64,000 nt of DNA from Sorangium cellulosum So ce56 (GTDB lineage: Bacteria; Myxococcota_A; Polyangia; Polyangiales; Polyangiaceae), in NCBI RefSeq assembly GCF_000067165.1, contig NC_010162.1, forward strand, positions 7,571,001 through 7,635,000, given 5' to 3'. Below are positions 48,987 to 57,588 of the stretch, piece by piece (within the stretch, counting starts at the first letter, position 1; each line of letters starts with the position of its first letter). Under the pieces are notes generated by a model, which worked only from the letters and a program-made list of their open reading frames with translations, had not been told where the DNA came from and made no database searches. Position numbers and translations under genes: made by a program.

Positions 48987-49002
48987 GTTGCGCCAGCGCA
49001 AC
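48987..49002. promoter_or_regulatory. Palindrome, probable LysR operator
   Basis: GTTGCGCCAGCGCAAC is a perfect inverted repeat (7-bp arms, 2-bp centre) and includes a T-N11-A element (T48989, A49001), the usual LysR-type core. It lies 50 bp upstream of the LysR start and about 107 bp upstream of the DoxX start. Further GTTG half-sites follow to about 49020. Confidence 0.55.
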
Positions 49003-49108
49003 GTTGAGTTGAGCCGTTGCACGATAGCACCGGGCGCCGCGAGGGCGCATCAGGAAAGGCGCGGGCGCTCCGATCGGGAGAGCCCGCCACACCTCAGCGA
49101 GGCTCATC

Positions 49109-49552
49109 ATGAACAACGTCAAGCGTTTCGCCCCCACCGCCGCCCGCATCCTGCAAGGGCTCGTGTTCTTCGTGTTCGGGCTCAACGGCTTCTTGCAGTT
49201 CCTGCCGCAGCCCCCGGCCCCGGAGGCCGCGGCCAGCTTCGCGGGCGCGCTCGCGGCGACGGGGTACATGTTCCCGCTCATCAAGGGCACCGAGGTCGTC
49301 GCAGGCGCGCTGTTGCTCTCGAACCGCTACGTGCCCCTCGCGCTCGCGCTCCTCGCGCCCGTCATCGTGAACATCGTCGCCTTCCACACGTTCCTCGCGC
49401 CGGCGAACCCGGTCACAGGGCTCGTCCTCGCCCTCGAGCTCTACCTCGCCTTCGCGTACCGCGCCGCGTTCCGCCCGATGCTCGCCGCGCGCGTCGACGC
49501 GAGCGCCGGCGCGGAGCAGAGCAAGCTCCGGCCTGTCGAGAGCGCGGCTTGA
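49109..49552 (+). CDS. DoxX-like membrane protein
   Basis: 147 residues with four hydrophobic segments: ILQGLVFFVFGLNGFLQFLP, YMFPLIKGTEVVAGALLLSN, LALALLAPVIVNIVAFHTFL and VTGLVLALELYLAFAYRAAF. The spacing and the LNGFLQF and KGTEVVAGALLL pattern match the DoxX family, linked to quinone-dependent oxidation and redox stress in other bacteria. GAGG precedes the ATG. It is divergent from a LysR regulator, which probably controls it. The C-terminal tail is polar. Confidence 0.88.
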   Translation: MNNVKRFAPTAARILQGLVFFVFGLNGFLQFLPQPPAPEAAASFAGALAATGYMFPLIKGTEVVAGALLLSNRYVPLALALLAPVIVNIVAFHTFLAPANPVTGLVLALELYLAFAYRAAFRPMLAARVDASAGAEQSKLRPVESAA

Positions 49553-49591
49553 GCCGTCCGTTCGCGCCGGCCTGATCGGCGGCCGCCGCCG

Positions 49592-52015
49592 TCAGCGCTT
49601 ATACAGGATGCGGCCGCCGGTCTTCGCCAGGGCGTACCGGAAGCCGCGCGCCAGGTCGACGTGCGTGACCATCGCGCCGACGTCCAGGCCCTGGGCGACC
49701 ATCATCTGCGCCGCCCCCGCGGTCACGCCGACGAGCACCGCCTCCGCGCCGAGCAGCGCCGCCGCCTGCGCCGCCCGGACGAGCTGGTTCGCCGCCGTGG
49801 CGTCGACCACCCCCATCCCCGTCACGTCGATCAGCACCACCTGCGCGTCGTGCTCGTGGATCTCCTTCAGCAGCGACGCGATGAAGCGGCTCGAGCGCTG
49901 GGCATCCATCGTGCCCACCACGGGCATGACCAGGATTCCATCGGCGATCGGCACCACGGGGCTCGACAGCTCATGGATCGTCCGGAGCATCGACTCCTGG
50001 AGCTGGTTGGCCCGCTCCAGCTCGGCGGTCCGCTCGGAGATCCGGCTGAACAGCCGGGCGTTCTCGATGGCCACGGCCGCGGTGCCCGCCACGCGCTCGA
50101 GGAACGGCACGTCGTCGCTCCCGCAGGCGTCCTCACGCTCGCTGCTCAGGACGAGGACGCCGACCACGCTGCCCCGCGCCCGCAGCGGCACCCCGACGAG
50201 CGTCCGCGCGCCGGCGTGCCCGCGGAGGAGCGAGGCGTCCTCGCGCCCGCCGTGCCCGGCCGGATCGATCACGAGCGGGCGGCCTGCGTCGAGCACCCGG
50301 CCGACCAGCGAGCGCGGCGAGAAGGACACGCGCTCCTCGACGACGGGCTCCCTGCGCGCCGCCACGCCGATCAACAGCACCTCGATCGGCCGGCCGGCGG
50401 CGTCGCCCTCGACGCCCCGGCTCGCGACGCGGCGGGCCGCGTCGAGCGCGAGGTGATCGCTGAGCGTCGTGGACCACGGCGTGTGCTCGAGGGTGACGCA
50501 ATCGACGCCTGTGTGGATGATGCGCGAGGCCGGCAGCTCCGCGAGCGTCGGCTCGACGCCCCGGGTGATCATCCGGTGGACGATCTCGGCGGCGCGGTAC
50601 CCCATGTCGTACTCGCGCTGCACGATCGTCGCGTGGATCGCGCCCCGGCGGAGCAGCGCGACCGTCGCGGAGAAGAGATCGAACGCGACGATCTTGAGCT
50701 CTCCGTCCCTGCCGATCTCCCTCGCGGCGCGGCCCCATGCCGGCCCGCCGCCGGCCGCCACCCCGAAGGCGCCGGCGATGTCCGGCCGCCGCTGGAGGGC
50801 CGCCCGCGCGAGCTCCGTCCCGAGCTCCAGGTCGTGGTCGCTGTCCTCGTGGGGGGGCAGCACGGTGAACTCGGCCCCTTCCATCGCCGCGCAGGACCCC
50901 TCGATGCGCTCGCGCGTGTTGATCGCGTCCTTCGTGGGCCGCTGCGACGCCACGACCCCGCCGCTCGGCAGCAGCCGCCGCATCATCTCGCCCGCCAGCC
51001 TGCCCGCCGCCACGTTGTCCGTGCCGATATAAAGAGGGGCCCGGCTGCCCGGCACCGGCGGCGTGTCGACGACGATCACCGGGATCCCCGCCTCCGCCGC
51101 GCGCCGGAACCCTTCCTCCGCCTCCTCGGGGGCGCCCGGAGCGATGATGATGCCGTCCACACCCCGCCGGATGCCGTCCTCGAGGATCTCGCGCTGGCCC
51201 CCCGGGCCGGCGGGGGGCCCGAGGCGGAAATCCACGGAGATGCCGAGGCCGCGCGCGGCGTCGACCGCCCCGTCGCGCAGGGTGTGGAAGTACGTCATGG
51301 GGGCCGACCGCCCTGCCCGGAACACGCGGGCGTCCAGCTCGCCCGAAGCGGCCACGGCGCCCTCTCCGCCGCCGGCGTCCTCGACGAGCCACAGCTCCAC
51401 CGAGGCCCATTGCTGGTCGATCTGCACGCCCTTGATGCCGTGGGCGAGCGTGTCCAGCAGGTGGTCCGGCTCCACCGTGGTGCCCACCGCGTTCAGCACC
51501 TGCTCGAGCAGGCGAATCTCCTGTGCCAATCTCGCCTTCTCGTCATAGAGCCTGCGCCGCTCCAGCGCGGCCCCGGCGGCGTCCAGGAGCACCTCGAGCA
51601 TCGCGCGGCGCTCGCCCTGCGGAGGCTCGAGGGTCGCCTGCTCCAGCGCGAGGTAGCCCGCCGGCGCTCCCCGGACGACGACGGGCGCGACGAGCACCCC
51701 CGCGCCGGCGGGCACCGCGCCCTCCGCCGCGATCGCGAGAGGCAGGTGCGCTTCATACCACGCGTGTGCGCCGACAACGCACATCCCGCTCGCCGCCTCG
51801 GGCGCCGCGCGCGGGCCGCTCGCGGTGGCGAGGCCCGCTTCGGTCGGGAGGTTCACCCCCTGCCGAGCGAACGTGTCGAACCCTTCGAGCGCCCTGTAGA
51901 CGAGGCGGTGCCCTTCGCAGAGGAGCAGGCTGCCGCGCGGCGCGCGCGGCGCGATCGCCATGGCCCGTCGCACGATCTGCTGCAATGTCGCGAAGAGATC
52001 CACTCCATGGCGCAT
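49592..52015 (-). CDS. GAF - periplasmic-binding-like - GAF - STAS fusion (stressosome-like sensor)
   Basis: 807 residues, no signal peptide, so cytoplasmic. An N-terminal GAF-like domain (~5-150) and coiled coil (~150-185) lead to a short segment like the start of another GAF (~175-215). Then comes a LacI/ribose-type periplasmic-binding domain (~238-505): REILEDGIRRGVDGIIIAPG, AGIPVIVVDTPP, YIGTDNVAAGRLAGEMMRRL, LKIVAFDLFSATVALLRRGA. A second GAF half (~510-655; ARTLVGVPLRARGSVVGVLV) and a coiled coil are followed by a STAS domain of RsbR type (~685-795; VVLIDVTGMGVVDATAANQL). The order is unusual: a sugar-binding fold normally found in the periplasm or LacI proteins is combined with RsbR-type output. 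It may report a ligand to a stress-signalling switch (inference). Confidence 0.85.
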   Translation of the reverse strand: MRHGVDLFATLQQIVRRAMAIAPRAPRGSLLLCEGHRLVYRALEGFDTFARQGVNLPTEAGLATASGPRAAPEAASGMCVVGAHAWYEAHLPLAIAAEGAVPAGAGVLVAPVVVRGAPAGYLALEQATLEPPQGERRAMLEVLLDAAGAALERRRLYDEKARLAQEIRLLEQVLNAVGTTVEPDHLLDTLAHGIKGVQIDQQWASVELWLVEDAGGGEGAVAASGELDARVFRAGRSAPMTYFHTLRDGAVDAARGLGISVDFRLGPPAGPGGQREILEDGIRRGVDGIIIAPGAPEEAEEGFRRAAEAGIPVIVVDTPPVPGSRAPLYIGTDNVAAGRLAGEMMRRLLPSGGVVASQRPTKDAINTRERIEGSCAAMEGAEFTVLPPHEDSDHDLELGTELARAALQRRPDIAGAFGVAAGGGPAWGRAAREIGRDGELKIVAFDLFSATVALLRRGAIHATIVQREYDMGYRAAEIVHRMITRGVEPTLAELPASRIIHTGVDCVTLEHTPWSTTLSDHLALDAARRVASRGVEGDAAGRPIEVLLIGVAARREPVVEERVSFSPRSLVGRVLDAGRPLVIDPAGHGGREDASLLRGHAGARTLVGVPLRARGSVVGVLVLSSEREDACGSDDVPFLERVAGTAAVAIENARLFSRISERTAELERANQLQESMLRTIHELSSPVVPIADGILVMPVVGTMDAQRSSRFIASLLKEIHEHDAQVVLIDVTGMGVVDATAANQLVRAAQAAALLGAEAVLVGVTAGAAQMMVAQGLDVGAMVTHVDLARGFRYALAKTGGRILYKR

Positions 52016-52191
52016 ACGGGTCCCGCTCGATCCGCCGTCACGACGCGCGACGCGGTGGCCCAGAAGGCGCGATGAACCACAGTTCTGTCAAGGTCGATTT
52101 GCCCATCTCCCCAGGTGTGTAGGCCGGCTCGCGGCCCGCCGTCCACGGTCGAGGTCGCCGGGGAGGTGACGAGTCGTCCGCGCGGCGCGCG

Positions 52192-53745
52192 CTACTCGCA
52201 GGGCAGGATGCGCAGCACCTGGATCGTGGTGTTCGAGCTGCCGGGCGCGGCGAAGGCCACGCTCCCGTCGGGAAACGCGACGAAGTCCTGGTAACGATTG
52301 CCGAGCACGTCGACCTCCAGCGGCTCGCCCTCGGCCTCGCCGGTGGCGCGATCGCGCGTCTGGAGGAACAGCGCGCGCGCCGCGTCGTTGCGGGCGATAT
52401 CGCCGGCCCTCGTCGTGGTCTCCCAGGCCGCGAGCATGCGGGAGCGGCCGTAGGCGGCCAGGTGCGGAGCGCGGTGGTTCATGCCCGCGTCGCTGGCGAT
52501 CGTGAGGTCCTTGTCCGGGGCGCCGTCGGTGAAGTGGAGCAGCCGGACCTCCGCGAGCCCGTTCGCGCCCGCCGGCTGGCCCGAGCGGATATTGCTCGTC
52601 GTGAGCCAGTAGCCGCCGCCGGCCGCCGTGACGAGGTTCCCAAGGTTCGAGTAGGCGAGATCGACCGGATAGATGGTCTTGTAACTCGGCGCGAACGCGA
52701 TGCGGTTGTTGTTGTCGGTCTTGCACACCGTCACGAACTTCCGGGCGCTGTCGTCCCAGAGGATGCGCTCGTAGCCGCTATGGCTGCAACCCCAGTCGAA
52801 GCCGTCCCTCTGCAGCGCGCCGTTCGCGTCGACGACCTTCATGCGATCGCCCTGGTGGATGTTGATACACCCGCCTTGCGAGACGCTGATCGCGGCGCCG
52901 AAATAGCCTGCATAACGCGAGCCGTCGAAGGCGATGCGGCCGTGGTGCGCGTACCACCAGATCATGGTCACGTCGGGCCCGGTGGGGCCGGTCGAGTAGG
53001 GCGGCAGCGCGGCGCTCGAGCTCGTGAGCTTCGTCGCCCAGGTCTCGCGCTCGCCGTCGAAGCGGACCATGTACATGTCGTGACAGGCGATCGGAGGGGA
53101 CGGCGGCGTTCCGCACAGGTTCGAGGGTGTGCCGCAATTCAGCGTCCCGCCTCCCTCCGCATCGCGGGTGAGCAGCAGCACGCCGCCGTCGTCATCCGCG
53201 TAGAGATCGGCGAAGTCGTTCGCCGGCAATCCGAACGAGCGCCCCACGGCCTTGTCATCGGCGTCGAGCTCGAGCACGTGGACCTGTCCGTCGTCGCTCA
53301 TCCATGCCAGGCGCGACCCGCCGGACGGTATGGGCGAGATGACGAGCGGCTTCAGCGCGGCCTCATCCTCGTTGTTGATCACGCGGCCCCCGACGTCGAC
53401 CTGGGTGATGCGGATGCGGTCGCGGGTGACGCCGCACGCGCCTGGGCCCGGATCCCCGCCCGCCCCGCCGCCGCTCGCGCTCGACGCCCCGCCGCCGCTC
53501 GCGCTCGACGCTCCTCCCCCGCTCCCGCTCGACGCTCCTCCCCCGCTCCCGCTCGACGCGCCTCCCCCGCTCGCGCTCGACGCTCCTCCCCCGCTCGCGC
53601 TCGACGCTCCTCCCCCGCTCCCGCTCGATGCGCCTCCCCCGCTCCCGCTCGATGCGCCTCCGCCGCTGCTCGACACCTCACCGCCCGACTCGCCAGCGCA
53701 GCCCGGGGGCAAGGTGATAAGAACCAAAGACCAGATGACTCGCAT
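52192..53745 (-). CDS. Surface lipoprotein with GGGASS repeat linker and propeller-like domain
   Basis: 517 residues from ATG 53745 (an ATG at 53760 is alternative). Signal and lipobox: VIWSLVLITLPPGCAG. Residues ~25-105 are eight octapeptide repeats GGGASS(G/A)S, then a Cys-rich globular part of ~400 residues with beta strands like RLAWMSDDGQVHVLELDADD, GFDWGCSHSGYERILWDDSA and SDAGMNHRAPHLAAYGRSRM. This looks like a beta-propeller of the type found in many myxobacterial lipoproteins. At least nine Cys suggest disulfides. Function unknown; likely outer-surface. Confidence 0.82.
   Translation of the reverse strand: MRVIWSLVLITLPPGCAGESGGEVSSSGGGASSGSGGGASSGSGGGASSASGGGASSASGGGASSGSGGGASSGSGGGASSASGGGASSASGGGAGGDPGPGACGVTRDRIRITQVDVGGRVINNEDEAALKPLVISPIPSGGSRLAWMSDDGQVHVLELDADDKAVGRSFGLPANDFADLYADDDGGVLLLTRDAEGGGTLNCGTPSNLCGTPPSPPIACHDMYMVRFDGERETWATKLTSSSAALPPYSTGPTGPDVTMIWWYAHHGRIAFDGSRYAGYFGAAISVSQGGCINIHQGDRMKVVDANGALQRDGFDWGCSHSGYERILWDDSARKFVTVCKTDNNNRIAFAPSYKTIYPVDLAYSNLGNLVTAAGGGYWLTTSNIRSGQPAGANGLAEVRLLHFTDGAPDKDLTIASDAGMNHRAPHLAAYGRSRMLAAWETTTRAGDIARNDAARALFLQTRDRATGEAEGEPLEVDVLGNRYQDFVAFPDGSVAFAAPGSSNTTIQVLRILPCE
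53460..53668. repeat. 24-bp coding tandem repeat, eight units
   Basis: Eight near-perfect copies of a 24-bp unit (plus-strand CTCCTCCCCCGCTCCCGCTC, then GACG), encoding GGGASSGS or GGGASSAS on the minus strand. The Gly/Ala variants alternate in pairs (GG, AA, GG, AA), so a 96-bp block seems to have been duplicated. Copy number likely varies between strains. Confidence 0.85.
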
Positions 53746-53760
53746 GGTTCGTCTCGACAT

Positions 53761-54760
53761 CTCGTCACGCTACCGCGCGAGCCGGCCGCTCATGGGGCGG
53801 AATCTCCGCTAGGCGGGTGAGGAACGCGCCGCGGCCCTCAGCGTCCTGTGCGGAGATCTCGCCGGCCAGGACACCACGCCAGCACCCTGGACCAGAACAG
53901 CCATCGATGGCGGACATCCCCTCACCGACCGCCGCGCGAGGAGTCCCAGGCTCCTCCCGCAGGCCCCCGGTGAGGGGGCCCGGCGGCTCGGCAAGGCCTC
54001 CTGCGCCACCCGAGGCGCCCCTGGGCAACGCGCTTGCGGCGCCGACCGTCGCTCGCGATCCGCCGCGATGGCCGCAGTCTCGCCCGCTCCAGACCACCGA
54101 CCGCCCCCCGTCACGCCGGTCCTGACGAGCGTTGACACGCACACGTTGACCTGGTAGGTGAGCGAAGCGTCCGTGCGAACGCGGCTGGCGGCAGCCCATG
54201 CGGGCGAGTCCTTGCCTCGCGAAGCGACGGACGCGCAGGGCTTGGCCCCTCCCGGGCGCCGCCCACGTCGAAGTTCCGCCGCCATGCGCTTGAATGCCAT
54301 GTCGCTGTAAGACACCGCCGCCGTGGACCGGCCCGCTCAACACGGCCGGCGTCGCAGGGGACGGCAGCACGAGCGCCTTGACGGATCCAGCGAGGGCAGC
54401 GCAGGCAACCTCGGTGAGGTCTCGCGGCTCGTCCGTGCGGGGGAGGTTGACGCGGCACAGCTAGCCAGAGTCAGCGGTGCGACGCGCCGGAGACCTACCC
54501 TAGCCTCCGACCCGGCACCATGTTATTGCAAGCCCGCCGATTCCGCCACGCGCGCAATTGATGCGCGCCGGTGGTTCACCTGACTTGAGGAGCGCCGGAG
54601 CCACAACAAACGCAGCATGCCTGGAAGCCCAGCGCGGGCGTGGAGATGCGCCTCCACCCTGGCCCGGAGACCAGAGCCCTGGGGTTTACCCCGCGGACAC
54701 CGTTGTCGAAAGCGCCCTCTGAACTAAGGCACACGCAAACCACGAGCTGGAGATCCGTTT
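53761..54760. other. 1-kb stretch without a convincing gene
   Basis: Several overlapping frames are open on both strands but none keeps protein-like composition. A minus-strand end reads AGEISAQDAEGRGAFLTRLA near 53820-53880 and a start reads MSYSDMAFKRMAAELRRG near 54262-54315; these could be parts of a decayed gene in different frames. Closer to xylA there is a small inverted repeat, GCGCGC-N7-GCGCGC (54550-54568), which could be an operator or chance. The xylA ribosome site (GGAG) is at the right end. Confidence 0.4.
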
Positions 54761-56092
54761 ATGACCGTTGTCACTGGCGACAGAGAGTACTTCCCGGGTG
54801 TTGGCAAGATCCCTTACGAGGGGCCTGAGTCCGACAACCCCCTCGCCTTCAAGTGGTACGACGCCAACCGCGTCGTCGCCGGCAAGGCCATGAAGGATCA
54901 CTTCAAGTTTGCCGTGTGTTACTGGCACACGTTCTGCGGGCGCGGGCACGATCCGTTCGGCCCGGGGACGATCTACTTCCCCTGGGACGAGGGCAAGGAC
55001 GCGCTGGCCCGCGCTCGCATGAAGATGGACGCGAACTTCGAGTTCATCACCAAGCTGGGCGCGACGCACTACTGTTTCCACGACATCGACCTCGTGGAGG
55101 AGGGCGAGAACCGCGCCGAGACGTCGCGTCGCCTCCAGAGCATCGTCGAGTACGCCAAGCAGAAGCAGGCGCAGTCGGGCGTCAAGCTGCTGTGGGGCAC
55201 GGCGAACCTGTTCTCCAACCCGCGGTACATGAACGGCGCCTCCACGAACCCGGATTTCTCCGTGCTGGCCTACGCCGGCGCCCAGCTCAAGGACGCCCTC
55301 GACGCGACCATCGCGTTGAACGGTGAGAACTACGTGTTCTGGGGCGGCCGCGAAGGGTACATGAGCCTGCTGAACACGGACATGAAGCGCGAGAAGGCGC
55401 ACTTCGCTCGCTTCTTGACCATGGCCCGCGACTACGCGCGCTCGCGCGGCTTCAAGGGTGTCTTCTTCATCGAGCCCAAGCCCATGGAGCCCTCCAAGCA
55501 CCAGTACGACTTCGACGCCGAGACCGTGATCGGGTTCCTGCGCGAGCACGGCCTGGACAAGGACTTCAAGCTCAACCTCGAGACGAACCACGCGACGCTC
55601 GCCGGCCACACCATGGACCACGAGATGCAGGTGGCCGCGGACAACGGCATGCTCGGCAGCATCGACGCCAACCGGGGCGACTACCAGAACGCGTGGGACA
55701 CCGATCAGTTCCCCTACAACATCAACGAGACGGTCGAGATGATGCTCATCCTGCTCCGCAGCGGTGGGTTCCAGGGCGGCGGCGTCAACTTCGACGCGAA
55801 GCGCCGCCGCAACTCGACCGACCTCGTCGACACCTTCCACGGGCATATCGGCGGCATGGATGTGTTCGCCCGCTCGCTCCTCATCGCCGATGACCTGATC
55901 CGCAAGTCGCCGCTCGAGGCGATGCGCAAGGCGCGTTACGCGTCCTTCGACGGCGGCAAGGGCGCCGAGTTCGAGCAGGGCAAGCTGACGCTCGAGCAGC
56001 TGGCCGAGATCGGCAACGCTGGTGGTGAGATCAAGCTCACGAGCGGTCAGCAAGAGCTGTACGAAAACATCGTCAATCGCTGGATCCGATAA
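54761..56092 (+). CDS. xylA: Xylose isomerase
   Basis: 443 residues, the length of the group-II (long) enzymes. All key parts are intact: WHTFCGRGHDPFGPGT, CFHDIDLVEEGEN with the catalytic His-Asp, LWGTANLFSNPRYMNGA, FIEPKPMEPSKHQYDFD with the metal Glu and Lys, LNLETNHATLAGHTMDHE, GSIDANRGDYQNAWDTDQFP and GGVNFDAKRRRNSTD. The enzyme interconverts xylose and xylulose with two divalent metals, the entry to the pentose pathway. ATG has GGAG 9 bp upstream. No xylulokinase or XylR gene is adjacent. A terminator follows. Confidence 0.97.
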   Translation: MTVVTGDREYFPGVGKIPYEGPESDNPLAFKWYDANRVVAGKAMKDHFKFAVCYWHTFCGRGHDPFGPGTIYFPWDEGKDALARARMKMDANFEFITKLGATHYCFHDIDLVEEGENRAETSRRLQSIVEYAKQKQAQSGVKLLWGTANLFSNPRYMNGASTNPDFSVLAYAGAQLKDALDATIALNGENYVFWGGREGYMSLLNTDMKREKAHFARFLTMARDYARSRGFKGVFFIEPKPMEPSKHQYDFDAETVIGFLREHGLDKDFKLNLETNHATLAGHTMDHEMQVAADNGMLGSIDANRGDYQNAWDTDQFPYNINETVEMMLILLRSGGFQGGGVNFDAKRRRNSTDLVDTFHGHIGGMDVFARSLLIADDLIRKSPLEAMRKARYASFDGGKGAEFEQGKLTLEQLAEIGNAGGEIKLTSGQQELYENIVNRWIR

Positions 56093-56801
56093 GTCGAGCG
56101 ATCGAGGGAACGACAGCCGGGCGCCGTTGGGCGCTCGGCTGTTTTTCTTTCCGAAGAGATGTAGCTCTCCTCTGGATGATCCACTCCGCGACGGCGACGT
56201 TGATCACCCAGCCGGTGCCCATCAGGACCGCTCTGACGCCCTCGCCCGGCGCGCCGAAGAGCAGCACCCACGGCATGTGGGTCAGCACCTGAGTCCCCGC
56301 GCCCAGGCCGATCGCGTAGCCTCGCAGCATCCACGCGCCGTGGCGGACGAAGTCGCGCCGCGAGATGGCGACAAGGCCGAGCACGAGCGACATGAACATG
56401 GCAGAGCCGAACAGCACCCGGAGAACGGCGAGGGCGTCGCCGTCCCCCCGGGGGAGCTCGTAAGACGCCTGCATCCACAGACCCGAGGCAGCAGCGACGA
56501 GCCCCGACGGGGCCACGGCCCACCCCGCCGCGCGATGCCAGCGAGGCTTGCGGCGGCGAAAGCCCGAGGAGAACTGGAACGCACCCAGGACCGAGAATGC
56601 GCTGACGCTGAGAATGTGCAGCACGATGGGCACGGGCGCAGCGAAGAAGCGGGCGTTGTCCGGGGTGACCTTGGCGCCGACGCTCAGCTCGGCCAGGCGG
56701 AAGGCGCCGGCCACCACGGGGACCGCGCTGAGGCCGAGCAGAAGCGCGGGTACGAGCCAGTCTCGCTTCGCCGAGGGGGTCGTGGTGCTCTCGTTCGTCA
56801 T
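56073..56801 (-). CDS. DUF2306-like membrane protein
   Basis: 242 residues, ATG 56801. About six membrane helices: LVPALLLGLSAVPVVAGAF, PIVLHILSVSAFSVLGAFQF, GWAVAPSGLVAAASGLW, VLRVLFGSAMFMSLVLGLVA, RGYAIGLGAGTQVLTHMPWV and GTGWVINVAVAEWII. The HRAAGW motif (about residue 90) after the second helix and the RHGAWMLR motif are typical of the family. Its last ~25 codons run through the xylA terminator and overlap xylA by 20 bp, so convergent transcripts must share this stretch; the C-terminal tail (EKQPSAQRRPAVVP) is not conserved-looking. Function unknown. Confidence 0.82.
   Translation of the reverse strand: MTNESTTTPSAKRDWLVPALLLGLSAVPVVAGAFRLAELSVGAKVTPDNARFFAAPVPIVLHILSVSAFSVLGAFQFSSGFRRRKPRWHRAAGWAVAPSGLVAAASGLWMQASYELPRGDGDALAVLRVLFGSAMFMSLVLGLVAISRRDFVRHGAWMLRGYAIGLGAGTQVLTHMPWVLLFGAPGEGVRAVLMGTGWVINVAVAEWIIQRRATSLRKEKQPSAQRRPAVVPSIARLIGSSD
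56113..56150 (+). terminator. Intrinsic terminator of xylA
   Basis: ACAGCCG-GCGCC pairs with GGCGC-CGGCTGT around a GTTG loop, followed by TTTTTCTTT. The stem is strong and the T-run is clear. It lies 20 bp after the xylA stop and within the coding end of the convergent DUF2306-like gene. Confidence 0.92.
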
Positions 56802-56931
56802 GCCGCCAAGCTAGGGACGGCCCTCGTTGCCTCGCAATTGGCGCAAATGGCGGATCCGGGTCGGCCGATTGCCCGATGGGCCGATCGTACTTTCGGCCAG
56901 GTGCGCCGCCACCTGGTCCCGGGCCGACGGG

Positions 56932-57588
56932 TCAGTCGCGGACGCGACCGGTCTCGTACGCCCAGATGGCGATCTCGACCCGATTGCGCGCGCCGAGCTT
57001 GGTCATGAGGCTGGCGACGTGCGCCTTGACGGTGCTCAGGCTGATGTGGAGCTCGTCGGCGATCTCGGCGTTGGTTCGACCGCGGGCCACGATGAGCAGG
57101 ACCTCCTCCTCGCGGGCGGTGAGGGCCTCCCCGGGCTGTGCTCGTGGCAGCTGGGGGCGAGAGGCCACGAACGAGGAGAGCAGGCGGGCGGTGACACGCG
57201 GCGCGATCAAGGCGTCGCCGCTCGCGGCGGCGCGGATGGCCTGCGCGAGCAGCTCGGGACCAGCGTCTTTCAGCAAGAAGCCGCGGGCGCCGGCCTTGAG
57301 GGCAGAAACCACGTAGTCGTCATGATCGAAGGTGGTGATCACCACGACCGCCAGAGGGCGGTCGACGGTCGGGCCGGCGAGCCGTCGGGTAGCTTCGATG
57401 CCGTCGATCCCGGGCATGCGGATGTCGAACAGGCACACGTCGGGACGGAGGGCGAGCGCCAGCTCGACGGCCTTGTTTCCGTCGTCGGCGACGCCCACGA
57501 CCGCGATGTCAGGCTGGGCGTCGAGGAGGATGGTGAGCCCGGTGCGGACGATCTCCTGATCGTCGGCGACGATGACGCGAATGCTCAT
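56932..57588 (-). CDS. NarL/LuxR-type response regulator
   Basis: 218 residues from ATG 57588, overlapping the kinase stop (ATGA). Receiver domain: IRVIVADDQEIVRTGL, phospho-acceptor Asp55 in CLFDIRMPGIDGIEA, Thr in VVVITTFDHDD and Lys in RGFLLKDAGPE. Output: LuxR-type helix-turn-helix LTAREEEVLLIVARGRTNAE with IADELHISLSTVKAHVASLM. Phosphorylation by the partner kinase should let it bind DNA. Target genes are unknown; a divergent or nearby target might be the DUF2306-like gene. Confidence 0.95.
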   Translation of the reverse strand: MSIRVIVADDQEIVRTGLTILLDAQPDIAVVGVADDGNKAVELALALRPDVCLFDIRMPGIDGIEATRRLAGPTVDRPLAVVVITTFDHDDYVVSALKAGARGFLLKDAGPELLAQAIRAAASGDALIAPRVTARLLSSFVASRPQLPRAQPGEALTAREEEVLLIVARGRTNAEIADELHISLSTVKAHVASLMTKLGARNRVEIAIWAYETGRVRD

